Source: JALXCH01 sp964495805
Lineage (GTDB): Bacteria; Calditrichota; Calditrichia; RBG-13-44-9
Length of the DNA stretch: 64,000 bases
NCBI GenBank assembly: GCA_964495805.1
Contig: CAZBWV010000052.1
Coordinates: 1 to 64,000, forward strand
Direction of reading: 5' to 3'
In this document: positions 39,382-48,423 of the stretch, piece by piece
How the letters are laid out: every line of letters begins with the position of its first letter
Position numbering within the stretch: the stretch's first letter is position 1
Translations under genes and position numbers: made by a program
Notes under the pieces: generated by a model
Told to the model about the DNA's origin: nothing
Database searches by the model: none
What the model saw: only the letters and a program-made list of their open reading frames with translations

Positions 39382-40700
39382 TTGAAACATTCCGGAACAT
39401 ATTTAAAATTCACGAGTTAAGGCAACGGATTCTGTTTACCGTCATGGTGCTGGCCCTGGAGCGTGTGGGAACCCACATTGTGACTCCGGGTATCGATACA
39501 CAGGTGCTGGCCGAGGGGATGAAAAGCCTCTCGGGAACACTGTTTGGCCTGTACGACCTGTTTGCCGGTGGTGCGTTTAAAAAGGCGGCCGTGTTCGGTC
39601 TGGGAATTATGCCTTACATCAGTGCATCCATTATTTTGCAGTTGTTGGGTGCGGTCTGGCCGTACATTCAGCGTCTGCAGAAAGAAGGGGAAGAGGGACG
39701 GAAAAAGATTACCCAATACACCCGTTACGGTACGCTGGTTATTTCCGCCATGCAGGCGTTTGGTGTGGCTGTGTTCCTGGAAAGCATTAACGTGAACGGC
39801 GTGCGTGCGGTGATTCATCCGGGATTGGGCTTTAAACTGCTGACCATGGTGTCCATGGCTACCGGAACCATGCTGATTATGTGGATGGGTGAGCTGATTG
39901 ATGAACGCGGCATTGGAAACGGTATCTCGCTGATCATCTTTATCGGAATTATTGCCCGTTTTCCGGCTGCCATCATGGACGAATGGATTCAATTCTCCAG
40001 TGGTAACCGCTCATTGTTAACCGAATTGTTCCTGATTGCGCTGGCTTTTCTGATTGTGGCGGGCATTGTGGTGCTGACCCAGGCCACCCGGAAGATTCCG
40101 GTTCAGTATGCCAAGCGTGTGGTGGGCCGCAAAGTATATGGCGGCGTTAACACCCACTTCCCGTTGCGGGTCAACACCGCTGGTGTGATGCCCATCATCT
40201 TTGCTCAGGCAATTATGTTTGTTCCCAGCACGTTGTTTACCTTCTTCCCGGATAGCGATCTGGTGGCTTCGTTGCAACGTGCCTTTTCCATGGAATCCTG
40301 GTTCTACTGGTTAATCTATTTCATTATGATTGTATTCTTTACGTATTTCTATACCGCCATTGCTCTGAATCCGGTGGATGTTGCAGAAAATCTGAAAAAG
40401 CAGGGCGGATTCATCCCCGGTGTGCGTCCGGGTAAAAAGACGGCTGAATATCTGGACTCCGTGTTAACCCGGATTACCTTACCAGGCGCAATTGCACTGG
40501 GTATTGTAGCGATTATCCCTTACATCCTGGTAAAGATGTTCCATGTGTCGTACAATTACGCTTCTTTCTTTGGCGGTACCGGATTGTTGATTATTGTTGG
40601 TGTGGCGCTGGATACCATTCAGCGATTTGAGTCGCACCTGTTTATGCGCCATTACGATGGCTTTATGAAAGGTGGCAGGATTCGAGGTCGTAGAGCTTAA
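39378..40700 (+). CDS. secY: preprotein translocase subunit SecY
   Basis: 440 residues with about ten transmembrane helices, the central pore of the Sec channel. The signature GIMPYISASIILQLL (helix 2) and the cytoplasmic loops that bind ribosome and SecA (PVQYAKRVVGRKVYGG; NLKKQGGFIPGVRPGKKT) are intact. It is coupled to rplO by a four-base overlap and its stop overlaps the map start by one base. Unlike E. coli, map follows directly and adk is absent. Confidence 0.98.
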   Translation: MIETFRNIFKIHELRQRILFTVMVLALERVGTHIVTPGIDTQVLAEGMKSLSGTLFGLYDLFAGGAFKKAAVFGLGIMPYISASIILQLLGAVWPYIQRLQKEGEEGRKKITQYTRYGTLVISAMQAFGVAVFLESINVNGVRAVIHPGLGFKLLTMVSMATGTMLIMWMGELIDERGIGNGISLIIFIGIIARFPAAIMDEWIQFSSGNRSLLTELFLIALAFLIVAGIVVLTQATRKIPVQYAKRVVGRKVYGGVNTHFPLRVNTAGVMPIIFAQAIMFVPSTLFTFFPDSDLVASLQRAFSMESWFYWLIYFIMIVFFTYFYTAIALNPVDVAENLKKQGGFIPGVRPGKKTAEYLDSVLTRITLPGAIALGIVAIIPYILVKMFHVSYNYASFFGGTGLLIIVGVALDTIQRFESHLFMRHYDGFMKGGRIRGRRA

Positions 40701-41491
40701 TGATCACCATCAAGAATGAGCGGGAACTGGAGCTGATGCGGATCAGCGCCAGAATTACTGCCGAAACGTTTGAAATGGTCTGGTCTATGATAAAACCCGG
40801 TGTGAGTACCGGGAAGCTGGACGAAGAAATTGAGAAATTTATTCGTTCCAGAGGAGCAAGACCTGCTTTTAAGGGGTTGTACGGTTTTCCGGCAAGTGCC
40901 TGCATCTCGATTAACGAGGAGGTGGTGCACGGAATTCCATCGCCCAAACGAATACTCCGGGAAGGTGATATTGTGAGCGTGGATATTGGAGTGGAATACA
41001 AAGGGTATTACGGAGATTCCGCTTTCACATTTCCGGTGGGCGAGATTTCGGAAGAGAAGAAGAAACTGATGCGGGTGACGGTGGAAGCGCTTTATCGCGG
41101 AATTGCCCGGGCGGTGGCCGGAAATCGGGTGCAGGATATTTCTCATGCGGTTCAGACCCATGCAGAAAGTCATGGCTACGGAGTGGTACGAGAACTGGTT
41201 GGTCACGGAATCGGGAAGGCTCTTCATGAAGAACCGCAGGTGCCCAACTTCGGGAAACCCCATCGGGGGCCACTGTTAAAGGAGGGGATGACACTGGCCA
41301 TTGAACCGATGATTAACATGGGCACCCATCGTGTGTACACCCTGGAAGATGGCTGGACGGTGGTGACGCAGGATGGTAAACCGTCTGCCCATTATGAGCA
41401 CACGGTGGTTATTCGCAACGGAAAACCGGAGATTTTAACCGAAAACAAATTAAAAGAAGAGGTGCTTTTTTGGCTAAAGAACAACCTATAA
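40700..41491 (+). CDS. map: type I methionine aminopeptidase
   Basis: 263 residues. It removes the initiator Met from new proteins. All five metal ligands are present: Asp95, Asp106, His169, Glu202 and Glu233, in [35 protein letters not shown] and YEHTVV. The ATG starts on the last base of the secY stop (TAATG). Its C-terminus overlaps infA by 22 bases, so secY, map and infA are tightly coupled. Confidence 0.97.
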   Translation: MITIKNERELELMRISARITAETFEMVWSMIKPGVSTGKLDEEIEKFIRSRGARPAFKGLYGFPASACISINEEVVHGIPSPKRILREGDIVSVDIGVEYKGYYGDSAFTFPVGEISEEKKKLMRVTVEALYRGIARAVAGNRVQDISHAVQTHAESHGYGVVRELVGHGIGKALHEEPQVPNFGKPHRGPLLKEGMTLAIEPMINMGTHRVYTLEDGWTVVTQDGKPSAHYEHTVVIRNGKPEILTENKLKEEVLFWLKNNL

Positions 41492-41688
41492 CGGTTGATG
41501 GTGTCATTAAAGAGACACTACCCAATGCCACGTTTATCGTTCAGTTAGAGAGCGGGCACGAGGTGTTGGCGCATGTGTCCGGAAAGATGCGGATGCATTT
41601 TATCAAAATTTTGCCCGGGGATAAAGTGAAAGTGGAGTTATCCCCATACGATTTAAAGCGAGGTCGGATTACCTATCGCTACAAGTAG
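41470..41688 (+). CDS. infA: translation initiation factor IF-1
   Basis: 72 residues, exact family length, from a TTG start within map (GAGGTG upstream). [33 protein letters not shown] and the [14 protein letters not shown] end are standard; the OB fold binds the ribosomal A site. Confidence 0.97.
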   Translation: MAKEQPITVDGVIKETLPNATFIVQLESGHEVLAHVSGKMRMHFIKILPGDKVKVELSPYDLKRGRITYRYK

Positions 41689-41727
41689 AGAAAAGAAACG
41701 AGTTTTAATCAGGAAGAGGACAGAGAC

Positions 41728-41844
41728 ATGAAAGTTCAGGCTTCGGTAAAGAAACGGTGTGAGCATTGCAAAATTATTCGTCGCCACGGAGTGGTGCGGG
41801 TAATTTGCAAGAAAAATCCCAAACACAAACAAAGACAGGGTTAA
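41728..41844 (+). CDS. rpmJ: 50S ribosomal protein L36
   Basis: 38 residues: [20 protein letters not shown]... ending NPKHKQRQG. The zinc ligands are the CEHC pair, Cys27 and the His of NPKHK. The gene has AGGAAGAGGA upstream and lies between infA and rpsM, its usual place. Confidence 0.97.
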   Translation: MKVQASVKKRCEHCKIIRRHGVVRVICKKNPKHKQRQG

Positions 41845-41862
41845 TAATTTAAGGAGGCTACT

Positions 41863-42228
41863 TTGGCTCGTATAGTAGGTGTCGATTTACCCAAGAATAA
41901 ACCCATTGGTATAGCCCTGACCTATATTTTCGGTATCGGGCGAAGCACGGCGTTGAAGATTTGTAAGGATACCGGTGTGGATCCCATGATTCGCACACGC
42001 GATTTGACCGACGACATGATTCGCGCCATTCGGACCAACATTCAGCAGAATTACAAGGTGGAAGGTGCACTGAAGTCGGAAATTAACATGAACATTAAGC
42101 GGTTAATCGATATTAACTGCTACCGTGGAATTCGCCATAAATTGGGTTTACCGGTTCGGGGACAGCGTACGCGGACCAATGCCCGGACCCGTAAGGGACG
42201 CCGTCGTCCGGTAGCGAAAAAGAAATAA
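41863..42228 (+). CDS. rpsM: 30S ribosomal protein S13
   Basis: 121 residues from TTG 41863 behind [27 protein letters not shown], the helix-two-turn-helix, and the [20 protein letters not shown] tail contacting P-site tRNA are present. Confidence 0.97.
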   Translation: MARIVGVDLPKNKPIGIALTYIFGIGRSTALKICKDTGVDPMIRTRDLTDDMIRAIRTNIQQNYKVEGALKSEINMNIKRLIDINCYRGIRHKLGLPVRGQRTRTNARTRKGRRRPVAKKK

Positions 42229-42255
42229 ACACCAGTTAATGTAAGGAGGTATCCA

Positions 42256-42645
42256 TTGGCACGTCGATCTCGTGTTACCAAGAAGAAAAAGGAACAGGTG
42301 GATGCTCTGGGCGTTGCCCATATTAAGGCAACGTTCAATAATACCATTGTCACCTTAACCGATACAAAAGGGAATGTGATTTCCTGGGCTTCGGCAGGGA
42401 AGGTGGGTTTTAAAGGCTCCCGGAAGAACACCCCGTTTGCTGCCCAGCTGGCTGCCGAAACGGCCGCCAGGGAAGCCATGGACCTGGGACTGCGCAAAGT
42501 GTCCGTAGAGGTGAAGGGACCCGGAGCGGGGCGCGAAGCAGCCATTCGTTCCCTGCAAGCCGCCGGTCTGGAAATTATCAGTATTAAAGACGTGACGCCA
42601 ATTCCGCATAACGGATGTCGTCCGCCGAAAAAACGTAGAGTGTAA
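42256..42645 (+). CDS. rpsK: 30S ribosomal protein S11
   Basis: 129 residues from TTG 42256 behind [39 protein letters not shown] and the C-terminal [16 protein letters not shown] signature are complete. Confidence 0.97.
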   Translation: MARRSRVTKKKKEQVDALGVAHIKATFNNTIVTLTDTKGNVISWASAGKVGFKGSRKNTPFAAQLAAETAAREAMDLGLRKVSVEVKGPGAGREAAIRSLQAAGLEIISIKDVTPIPHNGCRPPKKRRV

Positions 42646-42670
42646 ATAAAAGGAATGGAGAAAGACGTTA

Positions 42671-43300
42671 ATGGCACGTTATACAGGCTCTGTATGTAAA
42701 CTTTGCCGTCGTGAAGGTGAAAAACTGTTTTTGAAGGGAGCGCGCTGCATGTCTGCCAAGTGCTCATTCGAGAAGCGCTCCTATCCGCCGGGACAACACG
42801 GTGTGACTCAGCGCATCAAACTTTCCGAATACGGCATTCAGTTGCGAGAGAAACAAAAAGTAAAACGTATTTACGGTGTGCTGGAAACACAGTTCAAAAA
42901 CTACTACGTCAAAGCAACCCGGCAAAAAGGTGTCAGCGGCGAAAACCTGCTGAAGATTTTAGAGAGTCGCCTGGACAATGTGGTCTATCGGCTGGGATTT
43001 GCTCCCTCCCGGAAGGCAGCTCGCCAGCTGATTCTACATCGCCACTTCATGGTGAACGGACGGGTTGTGAATGTACCTTCCTATCTGGTTCGTCCCGGTG
43101 ATGTTATCTCCGTGCGGGAGAAAAGCCGTAAGCTGGCCATCATTCACGAAGCAATGAAACGGGTGAAAGACGAGACGATGTTACCCTGGTTGCGTCTGGA
43201 TAAGGCGCAGATGAAAGGGGAATTCCTGGATGTACCGCAACGTCAGGATATCCCGATTAACGTCCAGGAAAACCTCATCATCGAGCTTTATTCTAAATAA
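42671..43300 (+). CDS. rpsD: 30S ribosomal protein S4
   Basis: 209 residues. The N-terminal cysteine set ([19 protein letters not shown]) indicates the zinc-binding form. The S4 domain ([35 protein letters not shown]) follows. It initiates 16S 5'-domain folding and can act as an rRNA antiterminator. Confidence 0.98.
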   Translation: MARYTGSVCKLCRREGEKLFLKGARCMSAKCSFEKRSYPPGQHGVTQRIKLSEYGIQLREKQKVKRIYGVLETQFKNYYVKATRQKGVSGENLLKILESRLDNVVYRLGFAPSRKAARQLILHRHFMVNGRVVNVPSYLVRPGDVISVREKSRKLAIIHEAMKRVKDETMLPWLRLDKAQMKGEFLDVPQRQDIPINVQENLIIELYSK

Positions 43301-43336
43301 CAATCAACTGTTCAAAGAAACAAGATATGGAGATAT

Positions 43337-44320
43337 ATGAACTGGGGAAATTTAATTATGCCTGAAAGGGTGGAGCTGGACGAATCCAGTTACTCCGCCA
43401 ATTTTGGACGTTTCATAGTTCAACCGTTAGAGAGGGGTTTCGGTACCACGCTGGGGAACGCCCTGAGGCGTGTGCTACTGTCCAGTATTCAGGGCGCGGC
43501 CATCACGGCCATCCGGATTGATGGGGTGCAGCACGAGTTCTCCACCATTCCCGGGGTAAAGGAAGACGTGGTGGAAATGATCCTCAATCTTAAAGAAGTT
43601 CGGATTAAATTATTAAATAAGCGTCCGGATAAAGTAACTCTGCATCTGAAGGGACCGGGCGAATTTAAAGCCGGCGATATTGGTGCCAATACGGCGGATT
43701 TCGAAATTCTGAATCCGGATCTGCACATTGCCACGCTTAACGAAGACGCCGATTTTGAGATGGAAGTTCGTATTGGCAAGGGGCGCGGTTATGTGCCGGC
43801 AGAGGAAAACAAACCGCTGGAAGCCAGTATCGGACTCATCCCCATCGATTCCATTTTCTCCCCCATCCGCAAGGTACGCTACGATGTGGAAAATGTGCGC
43901 GTGGGACAGCGAACGGATTACGAAAAGCTGATTCTGGAAATCGAAACCGATGGCAGCATTACCCCCGACGATGCTCTGACCTTTGCCGGGAAAATCCTGA
44001 AAGACCACATCCAGTTGTTCATTAATTTCGAGATTGAGCCGGAAGAGGAAGAAACACAGGAAATTGATGAAGAAGTGTTGCGTATCAAGAAGCTGCTGCG
44101 GATGAATGTGGACGAACTGGAGCTGTCCGTGCGTTCGCACAATTGTTTGAAGAATGCCAATATTAAAACCATTGCCGATCTGGTCCGGCTGGATGAATCC
44201 GAATTGCTCAAATTCCGGAACTTCGGCCGGAAGTCTCTTCAGGAAATTCAGGATATTCTGGAAAAGAAAGGCCTGTACTTCGGCATGGATGTGGATCGCT
44301 ATCTAAAGGGCGAGGATTAA
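43337..44320 (+). CDS. rpoA: DNA-directed RNA polymerase subunit alpha
   Basis: 327 residues. The assembly domain (about residues 1-235) contains FIVQPLERGFGTTLGNALRRVLL. A charged linker (EPEEEETQEIDEEV) leads to the C-terminal DNA/activator-binding domain (about 255-320: ELELSVRSHNCLKNA, LLKFRNFGRKSLQEI). A complete UP-element-binding domain fits the A/T tract before the tRNA-tuf promoter. Confidence 0.98.
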   Translation: MNWGNLIMPERVELDESSYSANFGRFIVQPLERGFGTTLGNALRRVLLSSIQGAAITAIRIDGVQHEFSTIPGVKEDVVEMILNLKEVRIKLLNKRPDKVTLHLKGPGEFKAGDIGANTADFEILNPDLHIATLNEDADFEMEVRIGKGRGYVPAEENKPLEASIGLIPIDSIFSPIRKVRYDVENVRVGQRTDYEKLILEIETDGSITPDDALTFAGKILKDHIQLFINFEIEPEEEETQEIDEEVLRIKKLLRMNVDELELSVRSHNCLKNANIKTIADLVRLDESELLKFRNFGRKSLQEIQDILEKKGLYFGMDVDRYLKGED

Positions 44321-44395
44321 TCGCAGTTTTGGCACCGTTTTGTGGTGAAAATAGGAATTGGTTGACGGCTAAACAGGAAAAATTGAGGTGAACTC

Positions 44396-45043
44396 ATGCG
44401 GCATCGCAAAAAAGTTAAAAAGTTAGGACGGACAAAAAGTCATAGAGAGGCTACGCTGCGCAACCTGGCGCGGGCGATTATTGAGCATCATCAGGTGAAA
44501 ACCACCCTGGCCAAAGCCAAGGCAGCCCGTAGCTATATCGAGCGGTTGATCACCTATGGTAAAAAGAATACGGTCGCAGCTCGTCGGTTGGCTTTTAAAC
44601 GGTTGCAAAATCGGACGCTGGTGAAAATGTTGTTCGACGAAATCGCCCCTGCCTTTGCCGAACGGAACGGAGGCTACACCCGGGTAATTAAACTGGGACG
44701 CCGTCGCGGCGATGGTGCGGAACTGGCTGTCCTGCAACTGGTCGGATTCGAAAAGTTGGTGGTGGAAGAAAAAGCGAAACCGAAGAAAAGCAAAAAGAAA
44801 GAAACCGCTCCAAGCAAGGAAAAGAAGAAAGCGGCCAAAACAGAAGAAGTAGCTCCCGCCGCCGAAGAAGCAACCGAAACCACCGAAATGAAGGTTGAAG
44901 AAAAAACCGAACCGGATACTCAGGAAGAAGCGAAAACGGAGGAAACGTCCGAAGAAGAATCTGAACAGAAGGCGGAAGCGGAGAAGAAAGAAGAATCAAC
45001 CGATCAGGAAAAAGAGGAAGAAACTCCGGATAAGAAAGAATAG
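44396..45043 (+). CDS. rplQ: 50S ribosomal protein L17 with long acidic/lysine-rich tail
   Basis: 215 residues. The conserved core is residues 1-~125 (MRHRKKVKKLGRTKSHREATLRN..., ending LVGFEKLVVEE). The remaining ~90 residues are a low-complexity Lys/Glu/Thr/Ala tail (KPKKSKKKE, then many EE and EET groups), unlike the ~127-residue E. coli protein. The tail reads in one frame to a normal stop, so it is not an obvious frameshift. Charged L17 tails occur in several FCB bacteria; role unknown. Last gene of the cluster, followed by a terminator. Confidence 0.96.
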   Translation: MRHRKKVKKLGRTKSHREATLRNLARAIIEHHQVKTTLAKAKAARSYIERLITYGKKNTVAARRLAFKRLQNRTLVKMLFDEIAPAFAERNGGYTRVIKLGRRRGDGAELAVLQLVGFEKLVVEEKAKPKKSKKKETAPSKEKKKAAKTEEVAPAAEEATETTEMKVEEKTEPDTQEEAKTEETSEEESEQKAEAEKKEESTDQEKEEETPDKKE

Positions 45044-45074
45044 CGGTAAATTTTCCATTGAATCATTTTTATGG

Positions 45075-45102
45075 GGCGTCCATCGTGGACGCCTTTTTTT
45101 TT
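45075..45102 (+). terminator. terminator of the ribosomal supercluster
   Basis: GGCGTCCA/TGGACGCC stem with a three-base loop, followed by nine T. It lies 31 bases after rplQ. Confidence 0.93.
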
Positions 45103-45176
45103 CGAAAATGGGGAACAGGGAAGACTAAGTTGAAAAAGAGAAGCAGGAAAAAGGTGAAGGTGATTTTATTTACCGG

Positions 45177-45206
45177 TTGATACATTCGACCGGTTGTTTC
45201 TATATT
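45177..45206 (+). promoter_or_regulatory. possible promoter/operator of the GHL10 gene
   Basis: TTGATA (45177-45182), 18 bases, TATATT (45201-45206). The -35 overlaps one copy, and the spacer contains the other, of a direct repeat ACCGGTTG (45172-45179 and 45190-45197, 18 bases apart). The ATG follows only eight bases after the -10 box. Confidence 0.45.
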
Positions 45207-45214
45207 TTGTTCTT

Positions 45215-46411
45215 ATGAAAAGAGCCATCTTGCTTTTCGCAATTCTGTTCTTCTATGGTGGGGCGGTTGGTCAATCCACCGCAACCCGGGAACCCATGCG
45301 TGGTTTGTGGGTGGTTCGGCACGAAATAACCACCCCGGAAAAGATTGATTCGCTTCTGGAACGGGCTCGTCGTTGGGGAATAACCGATTTATTTGTCCAG
45401 GTACGGGGGCGCGGCGATGCGTATTACCGCAGCCAGTATGAACCGCACGCTCACGATATTCCGGATCCGGATTTTGATCCGCTGGGATATTTGCTGAGCC
45501 ACACCCGGAAAGATCATTTACGCATCCATGCCTGGCTGAATGTGCTGTACGTATGGAGCAGCGACACCCTTCCCCGGGAGAAAAATCATGTGGTGAACCG
45601 ACGCAGCGATTGGCTGGCACGCCCGCTGAATCAGAACTCTTTGCTGAAAAACTATCCCCACTCGGTGAAAAAAGAACATGTGGAAGGACTTTACGTTTCT
45701 CCCATGCTGCCCGGGGTTCAGGAAGAGTTCCTGAAAATTCTTGACGATTTGCTCTCCCATTACCAGGTGGATGGCATTCATCTGGATTACATCCGTTATC
45801 CCAACAACCGCTTCGATTTACATCCCGATATTGTGGAAGGTTTCCGACACCGATATGCGCTGGACCCCCGCGATTTTCTGTCCGATCCGGAACGGTTTGC
45901 CCGGGAATATTCCCTTCCGGGATATGAATCGTTTTCGTTGCACTGGCGTAAGTATTTAATGAACGGTTTGTCCGATTTTGTTCGGAAAATTGCCCGGCGG
46001 GTACGAGCGCATTCGCCCCATATTCTGGTGAGTGCGGCGGTAAAGCCGGACATTGCCCGGGCACATTGGGAATATTATCAGAATTGGGATGGCTGGCTGG
46101 AGTCCGGCTGGCTGGATTTTGCCGTACCCATGAATTACACGCCTGACGCAAAAACTTTTCGCGAGCGGCTGGAGAGTTACATCGATCGATTACCGGATGG
46201 CAAATATGCGGTGGGCGTGGCACTGTACAATCAGTCTCAGAAGAAAGTGCTCCAGAAGTTAAATCAGGTGCTGGCTATTCAACCAAGGGGTTTTGTGCTG
46301 TTTTCTTACCGACAGCTGGTGACACAGCCGCTGGTGCAGCGATTTCTGCAGCAACAGAATCAGAACAAAAATCCATTCGGGCACCCGGCAACCCACTCTG
46401 CACCAAATTGA
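45215..46411 (+). CDS. GHL10-type putative glycoside hydrolase (YngK/DUF187 family)
   Basis: 398 residues. ATG 45215 opens a signal peptide (MKRAILLFAILFFYGGAVGQ), so the protein is exported. The TIM-barrel GHL10 family (PF02638) is indicated by MRGLWVVRHE at the mature N-terminus, RRWGITDLFVQVRGRGDAYY, IHAWLNVLY, the strand DGIHLDYIRYPNN with probable catalytic acid residues, and LDFAVPMNYTP. Relatives are thought to hydrolyse glycosidic bonds in envelope or exogenous polysaccharides; the substrate here cannot be told. No ribosome-binding site is visible before the ATG, and the -10 box is very close, so a leaderless transcript is possible. hutU follows 42 bases later. Confidence 0.85.
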   Translation: MKRAILLFAILFFYGGAVGQSTATREPMRGLWVVRHEITTPEKIDSLLERARRWGITDLFVQVRGRGDAYYRSQYEPHAHDIPDPDFDPLGYLLSHTRKDHLRIHAWLNVLYVWSSDTLPREKNHVVNRRSDWLARPLNQNSLLKNYPHSVKKEHVEGLYVSPMLPGVQEEFLKILDDLLSHYQVDGIHLDYIRYPNNRFDLHPDIVEGFRHRYALDPRDFLSDPERFAREYSLPGYESFSLHWRKYLMNGLSDFVRKIARRVRAHSPHILVSAAVKPDIARAHWEYYQNWDGWLESGWLDFAVPMNYTPDAKTFRERLESYIDRLPDGKYAVGVALYNQSQKKVLQKLNQVLAIQPRGFVLFSYRQLVTQPLVQRFLQQQNQNKNPFGHPATHSAPN

Positions 46412-46453
46412 TGGTAAAAATCGCATTTGTCGAATAACATAAAAAGCGAGGCA

Positions 46454-48139
46454 ATGATGAAACGAGAGATTCATGCCCCCCGGGGCACGCAATTGACCGC
46501 CAAAGGGTGGCATCAGGAAGCCGCCATGCGGATGCTGATGAATAATCTGGACCCGGAAGTGGCGGAAAATCCGGATGAACTGATTGTGTACGGCGGAACG
46601 GGTAAAGCCGCCCGCAATTGGGAAGCGTACGAAGCCATTATTCGCACTTTGAAGGAATTGGAGAACGACGAAACGTTGCTGGTACAATCCGGCAAACCGG
46701 TGGGTGTGCTGAAAACACACGAATGGGCACCGCGAGTCATTATCGCCAACTCCAATCTGGTGCCTCAATGGGCTAACTGGGAGCATTTTCACCATCTGGA
46801 ACGGCTTGGCCTGATTATGTACGGACAGATGACCGCCGGATCGTGGATTTACATTGGGACGCAGGGAATTTTGCAGGGCACATACGAAACGTTTGCGGCA
46901 GCGGGTCGCAAACGTTTTGGCACGGACGATTTGCGGGGCCGTCTGATTGTTTCCGGTGGGTGTGGCGGCATGAGTGGTGCCCAGCCCCTGGCAGCCACCA
47001 TGAACAACGCCACTTATCTGGCAGCGGAAGTGAATGAAGAGCGGGCAAAAAAGCGCATCAATACACGCTATCTGGACGAGATAGAATACAGTTTAGATGC
47101 TGCAATTACCCGTGCACTGGAATATAAGGAGAAAGGAATTGCTAAATCCATTGTGTGGATTGGCAATGTGGTCACCCTTCTGGAGGAACTGGTGAAGCGA
47201 AACATCACCCCCGATTTGCTCACCGATCAGACCAGCGCTCATGACCCGCTGAATGGGTATGTTCCGGAGGGGTTTTCGTTTGCCGAAGCACTGGAACTGC
47301 GCAAGAAAAATCCTAACGATTATCTGAAGCACTCTTTCCGCACCATGGCCAAACATGTACGCCTGATGATTCAGTTGCAGGAACGCGGTGCGGAAACGTT
47401 TGACTATGGTAACAATTTGCGCGGGAACGCGCTGGAAGGCGGATTTGTGAAGGAAGAGGAAGTGCGCCATGCTGATGGCACCTGGAAATATCCCGGCTTC
47501 GTACCTGCTTACATTCGGGATTTGTTTAGCGAAGGCCAGGGTCCGTTCCGCTGGGCAGCACTTTCCGGCGATCCGGAAGATATTTACGTGATTGACCAGG
47601 AACTGATGAATCTGTTTCCGGAGAAGACCCATCTGCGCCGCTGGTTAACCCTGGCCCGGGAACGGGTAGCCTTCCAGGGATTGCCTGCACGAATCTGCTG
47701 GCTGGGTTACGGCGAACGGGACAAAGCCGGATTGCTGTTTAACCGATTGGTGCGCGAAGGACGGGTCAAAGCGCCCATCGTCATCGGACGTGACCATCTG
47801 GATTCCGGCTCGGTTGCCTCCCCCAATCGGGAGACGGAAGCCATGAAGGATGGCTCGGATGCCATTGCTGACTGGCCATTGCTGAACTTTGCAGTGAATG
47901 CGGTGAGCGGAGCTTCCTGGGTCAGCTTCCACCATGGCGGTGGGGTAGGGATTGGCTATTCCCTGCATGCCGGGCAGGTGATTGTGGCAGACGGTACGGA
48001 GATGATGGACATTCGCCTGAAGCGGGTGCTGACCAATGATCCGGGACTGGGAGTCATGCGTCACGCCGATGCCGGTTACGAAAAAGCAATTCAGTTTGCG
48101 AAAGAGCATGATGTGAAAATCCCCATGCTGACTAAATAG
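46454..48139 (+). CDS. hutU: urocanate hydratase
   Basis: 561 residues, the usual length. It converts urocanate to 4-imidazolone-5-propionate in histidine breakdown using tightly bound NAD. Signatures include [31 protein letters not shown], the dinucleotide-binding [15 protein letters not shown], and [20 protein letters not shown] 46454 is chosen, because GCGAGG lies just upstream; the in-frame TTG at 46427 overlaps that leader. hutH, hutI and hutG are not in this window, so it is an isolated pathway gene here. A terminator follows. Confidence 0.97.
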   Translation: MMKREIHAPRGTQLTAKGWHQEAAMRMLMNNLDPEVAENPDELIVYGGTGKAARNWEAYEAIIRTLKELENDETLLVQSGKPVGVLKTHEWAPRVIIANSNLVPQWANWEHFHHLERLGLIMYGQMTAGSWIYIGTQGILQGTYETFAAAGRKRFGTDDLRGRLIVSGGCGGMSGAQPLAATMNNATYLAAEVNEERAKKRINTRYLDEIEYSLDAAITRALEYKEKGIAKSIVWIGNVVTLLEELVKRNITPDLLTDQTSAHDPLNGYVPEGFSFAEALELRKKNPNDYLKHSFRTMAKHVRLMIQLQERGAETFDYGNNLRGNALEGGFVKEEEVRHADGTWKYPGFVPAYIRDLFSEGQGPFRWAALSGDPEDIYVIDQELMNLFPEKTHLRRWLTLARERVAFQGLPARICWLGYGERDKAGLLFNRLVREGRVKAPIVIGRDHLDSGSVASPNRETEAMKDGSDAIADWPLLNFAVNAVSGASWVSFHHGGGVGIGYSLHAGQVIVADGTEMMDIRLKRVLTNDPGLGVMRHADAGYEKAIQFAKEHDVKIPMLTK

Positions 48140-48164
48140 AAAAAACAGTTCTGCAATTCAGCTA

Positions 48165-48207
48165 AAAAACCGGTTGCTCTGGCAGGAAGGGAGCAACCGG
48201 TTTTTCT
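48165..48207 (+). terminator. Rho-independent terminator after hutU
   Basis: A perfect 15-base stem AAAAACCGGTTGCTC/GAGCAACCGGTTTTT with an 11-base loop, about 25 bases after hutU. Confidence 0.92.
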
Positions 48208-48245
48208 TTGAACTCCTGCTAAGAATCCGGATACTGTAGCTGGTC

Positions 48246-48267
48246 ATTTTGTTTCGTAAAACAAAAT
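48246..48267. repeat. inverted repeat upstream of the DUF5916 gene
   Basis: ATTTTGTTT-cgta-AAACAAAAT, a perfect 9-bp arm palindrome in the 216-base gap between the hutU terminator and the next gene. A second 7-bp inverted pair (CAGACCG 48318-48324, CGGTCTG 48356-48362) lies downstream. These could be an operator and leader structure; no clear promoter was found in the gap. Confidence 0.5.
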
Positions 48268-48423
48268 AAATGAAACTCCCGTTGCTTATGTTGGAAAAAT
48301 TTATTTTATTTTGTCATCAGACCGTTCCGTGAAATACCTGGTTTACCGTAGCAATCGGTCTGGCAAAAGGATGTTGTTTGCTTGGTAAGTGAATCGAACT
48401 GTATGTTGAGGAAAGCACGGATC

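Noticed and set aside
44361..44395. TTGACG upstream of rplQ as a promoter -35
   Set aside because: No -10-like hexamer follows at 16-18 bases.
45213..46223. A 336-codon open frame antisense to the GHL10 gene
   Set aside because: Pro/Arg/Ser-rich nonsense-like translation; the sense frame has a signal peptide and family motifs.
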